64,000 bases of DNA from Paguma larvata (lineage: Eukaryota; Chordata; Mammalia; Carnivora; Viverridae): positions 55,828,960 through 55,892,959 of the forward strand of contig CM057839.1 in NCBI GenBank assembly GCA_030068075.1, written 5' to 3'. Made by a program: the position numbers and the translations under genes. The notes below the pieces were generated by a model that was not told where the DNA came from, did no database searches, and saw only the letters and a list, made by a program, of their open reading frames with translations. This document shows positions 34,166 through 45,942 of this stretch, piece by piece (positions within the stretch are counted from its first letter, which is position 1; each line of letters begins with the position of its first letter).

Positions 34166-34481
34166 CATATCTTGTTCATTTTTAAATTGGATTCTTTTCG
34201 TATCGCTGCATTTTAAGTGTTTATATATTTTTGGACTTGTAACAACTTTAGAATTGGTTTGTCAATATCCACCAAATAACTTGCTTAGATTTTGATTGAG
34301 ATTGCCTTGAATCTATGGATGAATTTGGGAAGAATGACATCTTAAAAGATTTTGCATTGTCCTATCCATGGACATCAAACATCTCTCTGTTAATTTAGAT
34401 CTTGGATTTTTTTTTCATCAGTTTTTGTAGATTTTCCCATATATATTTTATGTATATTTTGTTAGGTTTACACCAAAGTCC

Positions 34482-34720
34482 TCGTCGTCGTCGTCCTCCT
34501 CCCCCTCCTCCCCTCCTCCCCTCCTTCCCCTCCTCCCCTCCTTCCCCTCCTCCCTCTCCCCCTCCCCTCCCTCCTCCCCCTCCTCCCTCTCCCCCTCCCC
34601 TCCCTCCTCCTCCTCCTCCCTCTCCCCCTCCCCTCCCTCCCTCCCTCCCTCCTCCTCCTCCTCCTCCTCCTCCTCCTCCTCCTCCTCCTCCCTTCCTCCC
34701 TTCTTTCTTTCTTTTTTTTT
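34482..34720. repeat. Polypyrimidine tract, (TCC/CTCCC)n
   Basis: About 240 bases almost wholly C and T on the plus strand, built of GTC, TCC, CTCCC and CCTT units, with (CTC)n near 34650-34690. It lies inside L1M text: GTTTACACCAAAG before it and TTGGTGTAATTTATTG after it. The open frames across it (Pro/Ser, Glu/Gly or Arg/Gly repeats) are artefacts of the repeat. Confidence 0.97.
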
Positions 34721-34945
34721 TTTGGTGTAATTTATTGTAAATAGTGGTGCTTTTAGTTCCAAACTCCATTGTTCACTGCTGGACATTATTAACTTCATGA
34801 TCAGCAAAGCTCCTATAATTATTCTAGGATTTTTGTTGTTGTTGATTCATTCTGATATTCTACGTAGGTAACAATTTATTTCACCTGCAAACAAAGACAA
34901 TTTGGTATCTTGATTTTCAGCCTGTTTATCTTTTATTTTTTGGTC

Positions 34946-35185
34946 TTACTTGGCTGCATAAATTAGGACTTCTAGAATAATGCTATATAGTATGTTGAGA
35001 AGGGCCATCCTTATCTTGTTCCACATATTAAGATCTAATTTCTTACTCTCAAGAATGATGTTGGCTATGGCTTTTTGGGTAGATGTTCTTTTACCAGTTG
35101 TAAATGTTCTCTTCGACTTGAAGTTTGCCAGGAGTTTTGCCTTGGATGCCTGAGTGTTGAGTTTTCTCAAATGCTTTTTCTTCAT
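34946..35185 (-). pseudogene. L1M ORF2 reverse-transcriptase remnant
   Basis: The minus-strand frame holds KAIANIILESKKL and ILYSIILEVL, matching the palm-side L1 reverse-transcriptase text (TANIILNGEKL..., LFNIVLEVLA). The intervening residues are out of the ancestral frame, and the catalytic FADD is not in this frame. Non-functional. Confidence 0.8.
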
Positions 35186-35422
35186 CTATTGATAACATCG
35201 TATGATAATTTTTCTTTAGCCTATTGATGTGGTTGTTTGACTTTCAGTTGTTGAACAAGTTTTGTGTACCTGCAATAAATCCTCCCTGGCCATGATGTAC
35301 AATTTTTATTGAGGCATAATTGACATATAATAATTCTTTGAATATATTGTTGAATTCAACTTGCTAATACTTTGTAGATTTTTACATCCACCTGAAAGAT
35401 CCTGGTCTGTATCTTTTCCTTA

Positions 35423-35458
35423 CCCCCACCCCCCCCCACCCCCACCCCCTACCACCCC
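35423..35458. repeat. C-rich run (G-quadruplex type on minus strand)
   Basis: C runs of five, nine, five, five and four separated by single A or TA/ACC, next to a 12-base T run. On the minus strand it offers at least four G runs with one- to four-base loops, a classical G-quadruplex pattern. Confidence 0.9.
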
Positions 35459-36925
35459 TTTTTTTTTTTTCGTAATGGCTTTGTCTGGCTTCGGTGTTTG
35501 TGTCATTCTGGCCTCATAGAATGAATTAGGAAATGTTCTCTCTACTTCAGTTTTCTGGAAGACATTGTAGAAAGTTGGTATCATTTCTTATTTAAATGAT
35601 AAAATTCGCAGTTAAAGTGTGTCTCCCTGGTACTTTCTGGTTTCGTTAGATTGTTAATTATTGATTAAATATGTTTAATAGATGTAGACTTGTATGGATT
35701 ATTTATTCCTCCTGGTGTCAGTATTGTTACATTATGTCTTTTAAGGAATAGGTCTACTTCACCAAAGTTACCAAATTTGGGGGCCTAGAATCATTTATAA
35801 TATTCCTTTTAATGTCCATTAGATCAGTAATGATATTCACTCTTTCATTTCTGATGTTAGTAATTTCTATCTTCTCTCTGGTTTTTCTTGGTTAGCCTGG
35901 CTGTAGGCTGTCAACTATATTGATCTCTTCAAAGAACCAGTTTTTGTTTTCATTAATTTTATATATAATTTTCATGTTTTCAAATTAGATTTTTGTTCAC
36001 ATTTTAATGTTGTTTTTTTTCTGCTTGCTTTGCATTTATATTTCACTTATTTTTCTAGTTTCCTAAGGTGACAGATTATTGACTTTTGATCTTTCATCAT
36101 TTCTAACAAATGCATTCAGTGCTATAGATTTCCCTTTAAGCATTGTTTTTACTGTATCTCAAAACTTTTGATAAGTTGTGTTTTTTTAGTTATTTTTCTG
36201 TTTGTTTTGAGGCATCTTTGATTCACATGTTATTTAGAAATTGTTGTTTAATCTCCAAATACCTTGTTATTTGCACGTTTTTTTTTTTACTGTTACTGAT
36301 CTTTAGTTTAATTACACTGTGATCTGAGAATATGCATTGCATGATTTCTTTTAAATTTGTTTAAAAAAATAGGCTTTGTGGCCCAGAATATCATCTCTCT
36401 TGGTGAATGTCACATGTGAGTTTGAGCAGAATGTGTATTTTGTTATTTCATGAAGGATTCTGTAAATGCCAATAAGATCTAATTTGTTGATGGTGCTATT
36501 CAGCTCAGCCGTGTTCTTATGTTGTGCCTGCTAGATTTGTCAATTCATGATGACGAGCTGATAAAATCTTCATTTATAACAGTGGAATTGTCTATTTCTC
36601 CTTGCAGTTTTATCAGTTTTGCCCCATGTAATTTGACACTCTGTTGTTAGGTACATTCACATCTACCATCGTTTTCTTGGAGAGCTGATGCCTTTACCAT
36701 TATGTAATGCCCCTTTTTGGTCTCTGGTAATTTACCTTATTTTGAAATTGGCTTTGTCTGAAATTAATATACTTACTTCAGGTTTCTTTTGATTAGTGTT
36801 AGCATGGGATAGCTTTTTCTATTCCTGTACTTTTAATTTGTCTGTCTTTATATTTAAAGTGAGTTTCTTGAAAATAAAATGTGGGTTTTTTTTTTAATTC
36901 ACTTCATCTACTAATTGGTATACTT

Positions 36926-36973
36926 AGACCACTCACACATAAAGAGATCAGACCACTCACACATAAAGAGATT
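36926..36973. repeat. Exact 24-bp tandem duplication
   Basis: The 24-bp unit AGACCACTCACACATAAAGA+GATC occurs twice in a row, differing only at the last base. It lies in the antisense L1M. Confidence 0.95.
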
Positions 36974-37344
36974 AGCAACAGAGTCGGTTTAATAGATACA
37001 TATTTGTAACTATTTTCTGTTGATTGCCTTTGTTCTTAGTTTTTGGTTCTTTGTTTATCTTTTTTCCTACCTTCTCTGATTCCAGTTCAACATTTTATGA
37101 TTCCAGTGTCCCTCCTCACTTCACATATCGATTATACTTCTTTTAACACTTCTTTTAATATTTTAGTGCTTGACCTAGAATTCACTCCATTATGTTCTTA
37201 TTTCTTTGGTTTCTGAGGAAATATTCAACATAATTCTTATACTTCTTTCTGGGTACGTTTGTTTTCCCTCTGAGTTCTTTCAAGGTTTTGTCTTTGATTT
37301 TCTGCAGTTTGACTATGATATTCTTAGGTGTTGAACTAACTTGC

Positions 37345-37592
37345 TCCTTTCTTTCCTTTCTTTCTTTCTTTCCCTTCCTTCTTTCCCTTCCTTCTTTCCC
37401 TTCCTTCTTTCCCTTCCTTCTTTCCCTTCCTTCTTTCCCTTCCTTCTTTCCCTTCCTTCTTTCCCTTCCTTCTTTCCCTTCCTTCTTCCCTTCCTTCTTT
37501 CCCTTCCTTCCTTCCTTCCTTCCTTCCTTCCTTCCTTCCTTCCTTCCTTCCTTCCTTCCTTCCTATCTTTCCATCCATCCATCCATCCATCT
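37345..37592. repeat. Polypyrimidine tract: 13-bp units, (CCTT)n, (CCAT)n
   Basis: TTCTTTCCCTTCC recurs about ten times (roughly 37379-37505), followed by (CCTT)n to about 37563 and (CCAT)n to 37590. It is purely C/T for over 200 bases on the plus strand. Long open frames here are repeat artefacts. Confidence 0.97.
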
Positions 37593-39060
37593 ATCCTGTT
37601 TTAATGTTCTCTTAAATCTGTGGTGTGATGTGTGTCATTAATTCTGGGAAGTTCTCAGACACCATTATTTCAAATATTTTTTTTCTGTCCTTTTCTCTTT
37701 ATGGTATTCCCATTTTGCATTTGTTGCATTTTGTTCTAATTGTCCCACAGGGAATTTTCTTCCTTTTTATACTTTTATCTTCCATCTGCTTTTCAGTTTG
37801 GAAAGTTTCTCTTGGTACATACTCAAGATTACTGATTATTTCCTCCATTGTGTTCCATTTACTGATGAGCCATTGGAGGTATTTTTATTTTGTTATTGAA
37901 AAAACAAACTTTGTAATTAAAAAAACAACTTTAACAGTTCCTTTTGATTCTTAGAATTTCCATCAGTTCCCTTATGCCAATTTTTTCATTAGAGCCCTTA
38001 ACATATTAACCATAATTATTTAAAATCCCAACTCTGATAATCCCAATACTTGTCCCATGTGTGAGTCGTGTTACGATGTTTTCTTTGTCTCTTCAGCGTG
38101 GCTTGTACCATTATTTTTTATTGCATTCCAGCCATGATGTATCTAGTACAAGAACTGAGGTAAATATGCATATACTGTCAAGTTTTATGCTTATCTGGCT
38201 AGATTTGTACCCTGTTAACTGATCCAGCTATGATACCGGAGAATACAGACTAAAGTTTTTTCTAATATTCTTGTGTTTTCTTTCTTTTGGTCTTCATTTT
38301 CACCAGATATTTCTTCATTTATAGGTTTGAGACTTGAAGTTCTTTTCGCTGTACTCTGTTATTATACAGGAGCCCTATTAATGTGTTGGTAAGCGGTTGA
38401 GGTAGGGGAAGCATTCTATAATTTCATGATTAGATCTCAGTCCCTTAGTGAGCTCATGTCTCTGGCTTTTGATCTTCACAAGTGCTTCTTCTCTCCACTG
38501 CTCTTAGGGGAGAGAAGTAAGCTAGAGGGGCTGGATTTGCATGTTACCCTTACACAACATTGAAGGTAGTGGGCCACGGGGATGATGTGTATTTGCCCTA
38601 GGTCAGTTAACTTTTAGAAAACAGTTGCTTTTGAGAGTAATTCTTTGTTAAGGAGAATAGCATGCTCTAGGTGTATTTTTTTAAGGGTTACTTTCCCCTT
38701 TCCTCTGCTAGAAACAAGAGGTAACTTTCCTTTGATCTTCGTAGTGCAAACCTGCTGGAACTCTAAAACTCATGAAACTTGAGTGCCCCTCTAGAGTATT
38801 TAACTCTCAAGTTCATCTACATTGAGCCTCCAAAATTTATTTTCCTACAATACTGGCTCCATGTGGAGGCTTCTGCTCTCTGTAATGATTCTTTCCACCT
38901 CTCTCTCTCTCTCGCCCTATGACATCACTTCTGTAAGAAGAATTACTTGATTTTTAGTTTGTTTAGCTTTTGTTGTCGCTGTTGTGAGGATGGTATAGAA
39001 CTTCCAAGCTCTTGAGATGTCAGGCCAAAACCCAGAAATCTATCTCTACCCTTTTCATGC

Positions 39061-40289
39061 CTAAGTGTGTTCCTAATACTTTATCTCCTTCAAAAGGCAA
39101 AGCATTGAACATTGATGCTTAGGCAAGGTGTGTCTGATGCATAATAGCACAACATGACTTCTATTAATATCACAGTGTATTCAAAATGCCATATAGCCCT
39201 GGAACACCTATAGACAATATTGGAAACATTTGTCATTTGTGGAACTTAGAGTGGCATATTGAGATTCAGTTTGTGTAAACTCCTTGAGAACCTCTAGAGA
39301 CAGATGTCTCTATCCTAATCTTCATATTCATGTTCCATCTCCGGTGTAGCTCTATAACTCCTTCTTCTGGGTATGCTTTTGGAGATAAATCTATCTGAGA
39401 CATGAAATTCCCAAAGCTTCTCGGAGCCAATTTTTGTACCTGCTAGCATTTTGACTTCTCAGAAACCCTCTTTAGAAATGAAGTCAACAAATAATAGTTG
39501 GAGGAAAAAAAATAGGTTAGGATAGAAAGTAAAGTAGGTCACTGTTATAACATAATTAGGACCTCTTCTTGGTCTCCTGGATTGTTTGAGGTTTGCATTT
39601 CGGTAATTTAGCTTTCTAGATCCTCTCATTTTGTTACTCATCAAGGATATTTCTTGATTTTTGTATTTACAGAGTAAAAACCTGAACACTTGAATTGTCT
39701 TGTATGCCCATAAAGTGTAAGACAGGTCTTCCTCAAGTTTCTCATATTCCCAAGTGCCTACTGCCTCTTTTGAACGGCTGCCTAAGTGTGGGTATTCCAT
39801 GCATTGATGTTACTGTATATTTAGTATCCAATGTCTCATTGGTTTGGGAGTGACCTAGCAAAACATATCCTTCTCAGCTTAGAAATATTCTAACTAGGCA
39901 GATAAATCATAGCAACTGTAAACGCTTTGGAAGTTACTTTAAATCTACTTATTTTGGGTCCTCACTATGATTTAAAGATCTATGGGTCAGAATTTTTTTC
40001 AGTCGGTTGTTATTTCATGATATTCTGAGTATTTATAATGCCTTATAAGTACTGTGATTCCAATAAACGTGAGTGAAAGAATGTCAACCAAGTAACCAGT
40101 AATTCAGGAAAAACTTTGACTAAGTCATTCTCAAGGGCAGGATAGTGACATGTGGAAGTATAAAATTAAATCACCTTGGTGTGTACCTAGGTTTCCTTAT
40201 GTTTCCATAAGCCTCTTACATGGAGTAGTGCAGATGAGATGAAAAACCTTACTCAATTCAATTAACTTAAAACAAAGTAGGAAGAATGA
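39061..40289. other. No recognised gene or repeat
   Basis: Unique-looking. A 113-codon minus-strand frame at 39459-39800 has no recognisable domain. Confidence 0.5.
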
Positions 40290-40770
40290 TAATTGTTTTG
40301 AATGTATCCTACACACCAGACAGTGTGCTAAACATTTCATTTAAATAATTTATTTTATTTTTTAAAATTTTTAATGTTTGTTTATTTTTGAGACAGAGAG
40401 AGACAGCATGAGTGGGAGAGGGGCAGAGAGAGAGGAGAGACATATATCCGAAGCAGGCTCAGGCTCTGAGCTGTCAGCACAAAGCCTGACGCTGGGCTCG
40501 AAGTCACAGACCACGAGATCATGACCTGAGCCGAAGTCGGATGCTCAACCGATTGAGCCACCCAGGTGCCCCTCATTTAAATCATTTAATTATGTTCTCC
40601 TGACCATGGTATGAGGCAAGTGCTACTACATCCTAGTTTGGCAGAAGAAGAAATGGATAGTCAGAGAGGTTATATCCAAGTCTTCACAGCCAGAAAGAGA
40701 TAGGGCTCAGCTTTGAACGCAAGCAGCCTAGCCATAATGATTTTAATATTTACCACTGTACTATATCAAG
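40290..40770 (+). mobile_element. MIR split by a CAN-SINE
   Basis: The left part ACACACCAGACAGTGTGCTAAACATTTC and the right part TGGTATGAGGCAAGTGCTAC, GAAGAAATGGATAGTCAGAGAGG, CACAGCCAGAAAGAG follow the MIR consensus. The SINE at 40353-40572 sits between them with its own target duplication. Confidence 0.85.
40353..40572 (-). mobile_element. CAN-SINE (felid type), young-looking, with TSD
   Basis: Antisense SINE close to consensus, with CpGs kept (ATCCGAAGC, TGACGCTGGGCTCGAAG, CACGAGATC, GCCGAAGTCGG, CAACCGATT) and head GAGCCACCCAGGTGCCCC. It is flanked by TCATTTAAATAATTTA at 40337-40352 and TCATTTAAATCATTTA at 40573-40588. Inserted into the older MIR. Confidence 0.96.
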
Positions 40771-41454
40771 AGGTAGATAGAGCCAATTATATATCCTTAG
40801 TCACCAATATCATTTAATCTGAGAAATAAGGGTGTGCACTTGCCTACGTAGATCTTTTCAGTCACTACCTAGTCGTCTTATGTATTATATTTTGCCTAAT
40901 ACTTGCCTTCTTGTTTGTAAAAGCAGACTCCCCTAGGGGCTGAGATTGGTGGTGGGAGTAACTTACAAACAACCACTCATGATTGATCGCTCTCATTAGT
41001 GAGGAAGCAACGAATCCAAAGTGAAAAAGAAAAAATATATGAAAGGTATTTGCTCATTTGCCTAATATATAGTAACCATTTACTGTGTGCTATTTATTAT
41101 TATTACTTGTACACTAGTTAGATTAAGAGAGAAGGTCAAATTTCCTTCCTATGTGACAAATTCTTGTTCTATTGACTTATGGAATGTGAACCCCAAGTCC
41201 ACTAAATCTTCCTCCCATGGGGCCGTATCACATATCTGATAATCCTTCTCAACTCAAAGTTGGCTGTGTCTTTATTCATTGGTACATGATGCTAAGCCAT
41301 TGGCTTTATATTCTCCATAATGTGAATTTAGGAAAAGGTGGGTGTTAGTATTGTTTTTTTCAATAGCCAGAATGACAAAAGAGTTTCCAAAGCTAAGAAG
41401 TTCAACAGCTGGCAACATTAAATTTCTCATAGACTTCCAAGCCTAAAGATTATT
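40771..41454. other. No recognised gene or repeat
   Basis: Unique-looking, AT-rich. Confidence 0.5.
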
Positions 41455-41580
41455 TGTTTGCCATTGTCATGCCTCTAGGCCTTTGCATAAGCCAATTCCT
41501 CTAATTTAAAGTCTCTTGTCCCTGGGCCGTTCTACCCCAGCCCCTGCTTGTCTATCTGTTAAACTCGTAGTCATTTATAG
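41455..41580 (+). mobile_element. Possible L2 fragment
   Basis: GTCATGCCTCTAGGCCTTTGCATAAGCC resembles the L2 phrase 'CTTCTAGGCCTTTGCACATGCTG'. The following text is too diverged to align by eye. Confidence 0.45.
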
Positions 41581-41976
41581 TAGACACTCCCTTTCTGTTT
41601 ATGTGATCCAACAGCTAATCCAGTAGCTCTTCCTACTATCAGAAAGAGGCTTTTGTGTGACTTTTGGTGGGTACAAGGACTTCTCTTTCTAGAGAGGCAA
41701 AACTCTGGCAGAACGAATCCTGGCATGTCATCTGAGATACTCCCCGTGAAAATCTGAACCTGGAAAAAAGTGATGCAGTAAATTAGAGGACTGTTCAGAA
41801 CACATTCTGCTGGCAGCTGCATAGTATCCAGGGTCTCGTGGTGGGTAAAATGTGATGCCATCAGTGGTGTGCTGGAGCCAGATCATACTGGCTTCCGATG
41901 GCCAGATTCTGTTACCAGTTGTTTAACAGGTGTTATTAAGTATCAAATTATTTCAAGCTCTAATTAAATAGTTCTT

Positions 41977-42131
41977 GAAATTTATTTATGTGTTTTCAGA
42001 GAGAGAATTCCACGAAGGCTTCACACTGTCAGAGCAGAGCCCAACACAAGACCTGTGCCCACCAACCTTGAGATTATGATAAGCTGAAATCAATAGCCAG
42101 ATGCTTAACTGACCTAATTACCCAGGCACCC
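41977..42131 (-). mobile_element. Old, eroded CAN-SINE
   Basis: Short and diverged: tail complement GAAATTTATTTATGTG, a shortened GA stretch, ACTGTCAGAGCAGAGCCCAAC body, GAGATTATGATAAGCTGA box and TACCCAGGCACCCC head. The GA-rich middle is largely lost. Confidence 0.8.
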
Positions 42132-42219
42132 CTAATAACTTACATTGTAAATGAAGGTAATAAATGTTCAAAACTACTAATTTGTAGTCCCTAATTACTA
42201 CATTATACTTGCTATTCTC

Positions 42220-43140
42220 TATTTATATATATATATATATACACACACACACATATACACACATTTATATGTATATATATATAAATAGAGAATAGAGAGT
42301 ATGTACACATATATACATATAAAATAGAAATATATATAAATAGAAATATATAAATAGAAAATATAAATATATATTGAGAAATATAATATATCTTATATAA
42401 AATATATACATATGTATGTATACAAATACATATATAAATAGAATAATAAATTTTATAAAACTATTATATAAAATATATAAATATAATTTATAAATAATAC
42501 ATATAAAATTATATATATTATATAAAACATAAAATAGAAAATATGTTTATATAAATATATATTGAATTATATATGATATATAAATAAATAAATTAATTAT
42601 ATGATTATATAATAGTTATAAATATATAAATATAAATTATAATATATAATATATAAATAAAAATATGTATATAAAAATAAATATATATAATTTATAAATA
42701 TATAATATGCAAAATATAAATATATAATTAATAACAATAATATAATTATAAATATATAAATATATACAAAATATATATAGAATAATATATAAGGATATAA
42801 AAAATATATAAAATATATGTAAATAAATATATATAGAATAATATATAAGTATGTATAATATGTAATATATATGTGTATAATTAATTATATAATCATATAA
42901 TTTTAATAATATAGTTAGGAATTATATAATAAATAAAAAAATAGAAAATATGTATATATAAATAGAAAATAGAAAGTATACACATATAATTACATTCATT
43001 ATTATGTCATAAATATATAATTATAAATATTTAAATATATATTACAATATATAGTATACAAAGTAAATAAATAAAAATATGTATATAAGTAGAAAATAGA
43101 AAGTATATACACATTTATATAATTAGAAAATAGAAAGTAC
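42220..43140. repeat. A/T-rich block with (TA)n and hairpin
   Basis: About 920 bases almost entirely A and T, built of ATAT, ATAAAT, AAATAGAAAATA and similar units, with a short ACAC run near 42241. At its left edge a perfect 24-base inverted repeat (42212-42235 and 42272-42295) brackets a 36-base spacer. A GT/GC patch follows near 43160-43186. Confidence 0.95.
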
Positions 43141-43359
43141 ATACACGCAAAGATACATTTACACATTGTGTGTGTGTGCGCACGCTAAAATGTTTTTTAT
43201 TGGCTGGCCAATGTTTAAACACTTATCAGTATAGTACTGATGACCATTAATGGCTTCATGGTGATGATGCCAGGCTCAGCATCAAGAGTCAAGATTAGTG
43301 GCAGTAGTATCCTGACCAGGCTATACATACATATAGGAGTGTCCGGGTTAACTCTCTCT
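43141..43359. other. No recognised gene; GT patch
   Basis: Contains TTGTGTGTGTGTGCGCACGC near 43167-43186, then unique-looking DNA up to the L1 start. Confidence 0.5.
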
Positions 43360-45001
43360 AACAGAGTTTGAAAAAATGATATACCTGTTGGGGTTCTTTT
43401 TCAAGATAGCTTTGTCTACTTGGTGACTTTTGTGATTTCACACAAATTTTAGTATTATTTGTTGTAGTTCTGTGAAAAATGCCTTTGGAATTTTGACAGG
43501 GATTCCTTTAAATTGGTAGATTGCTTTGGGTATTATTGACATGTTAACAATATTTATTTTCCCAATCCATGATCATGTAATATCTTCCCATTTGTGGCAT
43601 CCTCAATTTTTTTTTATCAGTGTTTACTAGTTTTTAGAATACAGGTCTTTCACCTCTTTAGTAAGTTTCACTCCTAGGTATCTTATTTTTGGTATAATTG
43701 TAAATGGAACTATTTTATCAATTTCTTTTCCTGCTACTTCATTATTATTGTATAGAAATGCAATGGATTTCTTTGCATTGATTTTATATCCTGCAACCTT
43801 ACTGAATTCATTTATTATTCTAGTACTTTTTGGTGGAAGCTTTCACATTTTCTATATATAGTGTCATGTCTTCTGTGAATATCGAAAGTTTGACTTCTTC
43901 CTTACCAATTTGGATGGTTTTTATTCTTTTTATTCTTTTTATTATCTGATTGCTGTGGATAGGACTTCCAGTACTTTGTTAAATAAAAGTGGTAAGAGTG
44001 GATCTTAAAATAAAGCTGTCAGATTTTCACTATTAAGCTTGATGATAACTATGGGTTTCTCATGTATGGCCTTTATTGTGTTGAGGTACGTTCCCTTTAA
44101 ACTTGTCTTATTGAGGGTTTTTACCATGAATGGATGTAGTATTTAGTCCTACACTTTTTCTGTGTCTACTGAAATGATCTTAAAGTTTTTATCCTTTATT
44201 TTATTGATGCAATGTATCATACTGACCGATTTATGAATATTGAACCACACTTGCGTTCCAGGAATAATTCACACTTGATTGTGATGAATGATTTTTTAAA
44301 TGTATTGTTGGATTCTGTTTGCTAGTATGTTGTTGAGGCTTTTTGTATCTGTGTTCATCAGGGATATTGACCTGTAGTTACCTTTTTTTGTGTGTGGTAT
44401 CTTTGTCTGATTTTGGTATCAGCTTCATGCTGTCCTCATAGAATTAATTTGGAAGCATTCCTTCCTCTTATATTTGTTTGGAATATTTCGAGAATAGAGT
44501 AATTCTTTTTTAAATGTTTTGTAGAATTTACCTGTGAAGATGAAGATGTCTTGTTCTGGACTATTTTTGATGGAAGTTTTTAAATTCCTGATTCAGTTCG
44601 TTGCTAGTAATCGGTATGTTCAAATACTTTTTTTTCCTGATTCAATTTTGGGAGGTTATATGTTTCTAGTAATGTATTTATTTATATGTGTCCAGTTTGT
44701 TGGCGTATAATTTTTCATAATATTCTTTTATAATCATTTGTATTTCTGTGCTGTCAATGTTATACTTTTACTTCTGATTTTGAGTTCCACACTCCTCCTT
44801 CTCTCTCCCTTTCTCTCTTTCTTCCCTCCCTCTTTCTCTCTCTGATTAATGTGGCTAAATGTTTATCAGTTTTGTTGATCATTCCAAAGAATCAGCTCTT
44901 AGTTTGATTTATCTGTTCAACTGTATTTTTTTTCTACTTCATTTATTTCTGCTCTAATCTATTACTTCAGTACTCCTGGTTTTGGGTTTTGTTTTATCTT
45001 T

Positions 45002-45370
45002 TTATATCTCCTTTAGGTGTGAGGTTAGGTTGTTTGAGGCTTTTCTTGCATTTTGATGTAGACCTGTATTGCTATAAACTTCCCTCTTAGACTTGGTATT
45101 GCTGCATCTCAAAGATTTGGAACCATTGTGTTTTATAACACTGTGGTCAGAAAAGATGCATGGTATGACTTTGATTTTTTTGAGTTTGTTAAGATTTGGT
45201 TTATAGTCTGTTACGCGATCTTTTCTGGAGAATGTTCCATGTGCCCTTGAGAAGAAATTGTGTTCTGTTGTTTTAGGATAGAATGTTCTGAATATATTTG
45301 TTATATCCAACTGGTACAATGTGTTACTCAAAGCCATTGTTTCCTTACTGATGTTGAATGATCTATTCAT
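45002..45370 (-). pseudogene. L1 ORF2 endonuclease remnant
   Basis: The minus-strand frame keeps the C-terminal half of the apurinic-type endonuclease: TNIFRTFYPKTTEHNFFSRA, HGTFSRKDRV and PCIFSDHSVI. In intact L1 the corresponding SRIDHI Asp and SDH Asp/His are catalytic-site residues; D and the SDH are still legible. After the SDH motif the frame departs from L1 text, so it is a pseudogene. Confidence 0.88.
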
Positions 45371-45719
45371 TGATGTAAGTGGGGTGTTTAAGTCATTTAC
45401 TATTGTTGTATTACTACTTCCTTCTTGTTTGTTATTAACTGCTTTGTGTATTTGGGTGCCTTCATGTTAAGTGCATCAATATTTATAATTATTATAGTCC
45501 TCGTTGGATTGTCCCCTTTATGATTATATAGCATCCATCTTTGTCTCTTGTTACAGTCTTTGTCTTAGTCTGTTTTGTCTGATATAAGTATAGCTACGTT
45601 GGCTTCCTTTTCACTTGATATGCATGATAAGTGCTTTTCCATTCCCTCACTTGCAATTTGCTTCTGTCTTGGGTCTGGAATGAATTTCTCCTAGACAGCG
45701 CAGAGACAAGTGTTAGGTT

Positions 45720-45942
45720 TTTTTTTGTTGTTTTGTTTTTTAAGTTTATTTTATTTATTTTGAAAGAGCAAGAGTGCAAGTGGGTGGGGGGTGGGGGGCA
45801 GAGGGAGAGAGAGAATCCCAAACAGGCTCCACACCATCTTGGAGAGCCTGACACAGGGCTTGAACTCAGGAACCATATGATCATGACCCGAGCTGAAATC
45901 AAGAGTTGGATGCTTAACCAACTGAGCCATCAAGGTACCCCT
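45720..45942 (-). mobile_element. CAN-SINE, older carnivore type, nested in L1
   Basis: Antisense SINE with AATCAAGAGTTGGATGC, the complement of the older 'GCATCCAACTCTTGATTT' head, a G-rich stretch (GTGGGTGGGGGGTGGGGGG) and head end TCAAGGTACCCC. Similar flanks GACAAGTGTTAGG (from 45705) and GACAGGTCTTAG (from 45943) look like an eroded target duplication. Confidence 0.92.

Larger units (their letters stand above)
32935..39060 (-). mobile_element. Long L1M LINE, antisense
   Basis: Starts with a 3'UTR of L1MC/ME type (GTACAATTAATGAACC-like text: TTGTTACAATTAATGAACC, then TTTTGACAAACACATGGCGTC). It continues through ORF2 (3' end near 33.6 kb, reverse transcriptase near 35 kb, endonuclease near 36.5-36.9 kb), ORF1 (about 37.2-38 kb) and a presumed 5'UTR to about 39.06 kb. 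Contains a SINE (33920-34165) and large simple-repeat expansions. Upper boundary uncertain by about 200 bases. Confidence 0.85.

Noticed and set aside
34395..34807. Overlapping 112-124 codon open frames (Pro-rich, Gly-rich, Glu-rich)
   Set aside because: They translate the polypyrimidine tract in several frames on both strands; low-complexity repeat inside an L1M, not genes.
37379..37505. Regularly spaced repeats resembling a CRISPR array
   Set aside because: The 13-bp units are directly adjacent without unique spacers, and the DNA is mammalian.
37288..37641. 117-codon frame and three overlapping Lys/Glu- or Phe/Leu-rich frames
   Set aside because: Translations of the 13-bp and CCTT repeats.
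42220..43140. Replication origin or mitochondrial-type A/T region
   Set aside because: Pure A/T repeats in a nuclear, SINE-rich context; no origin motifs can be shown by reading alone.
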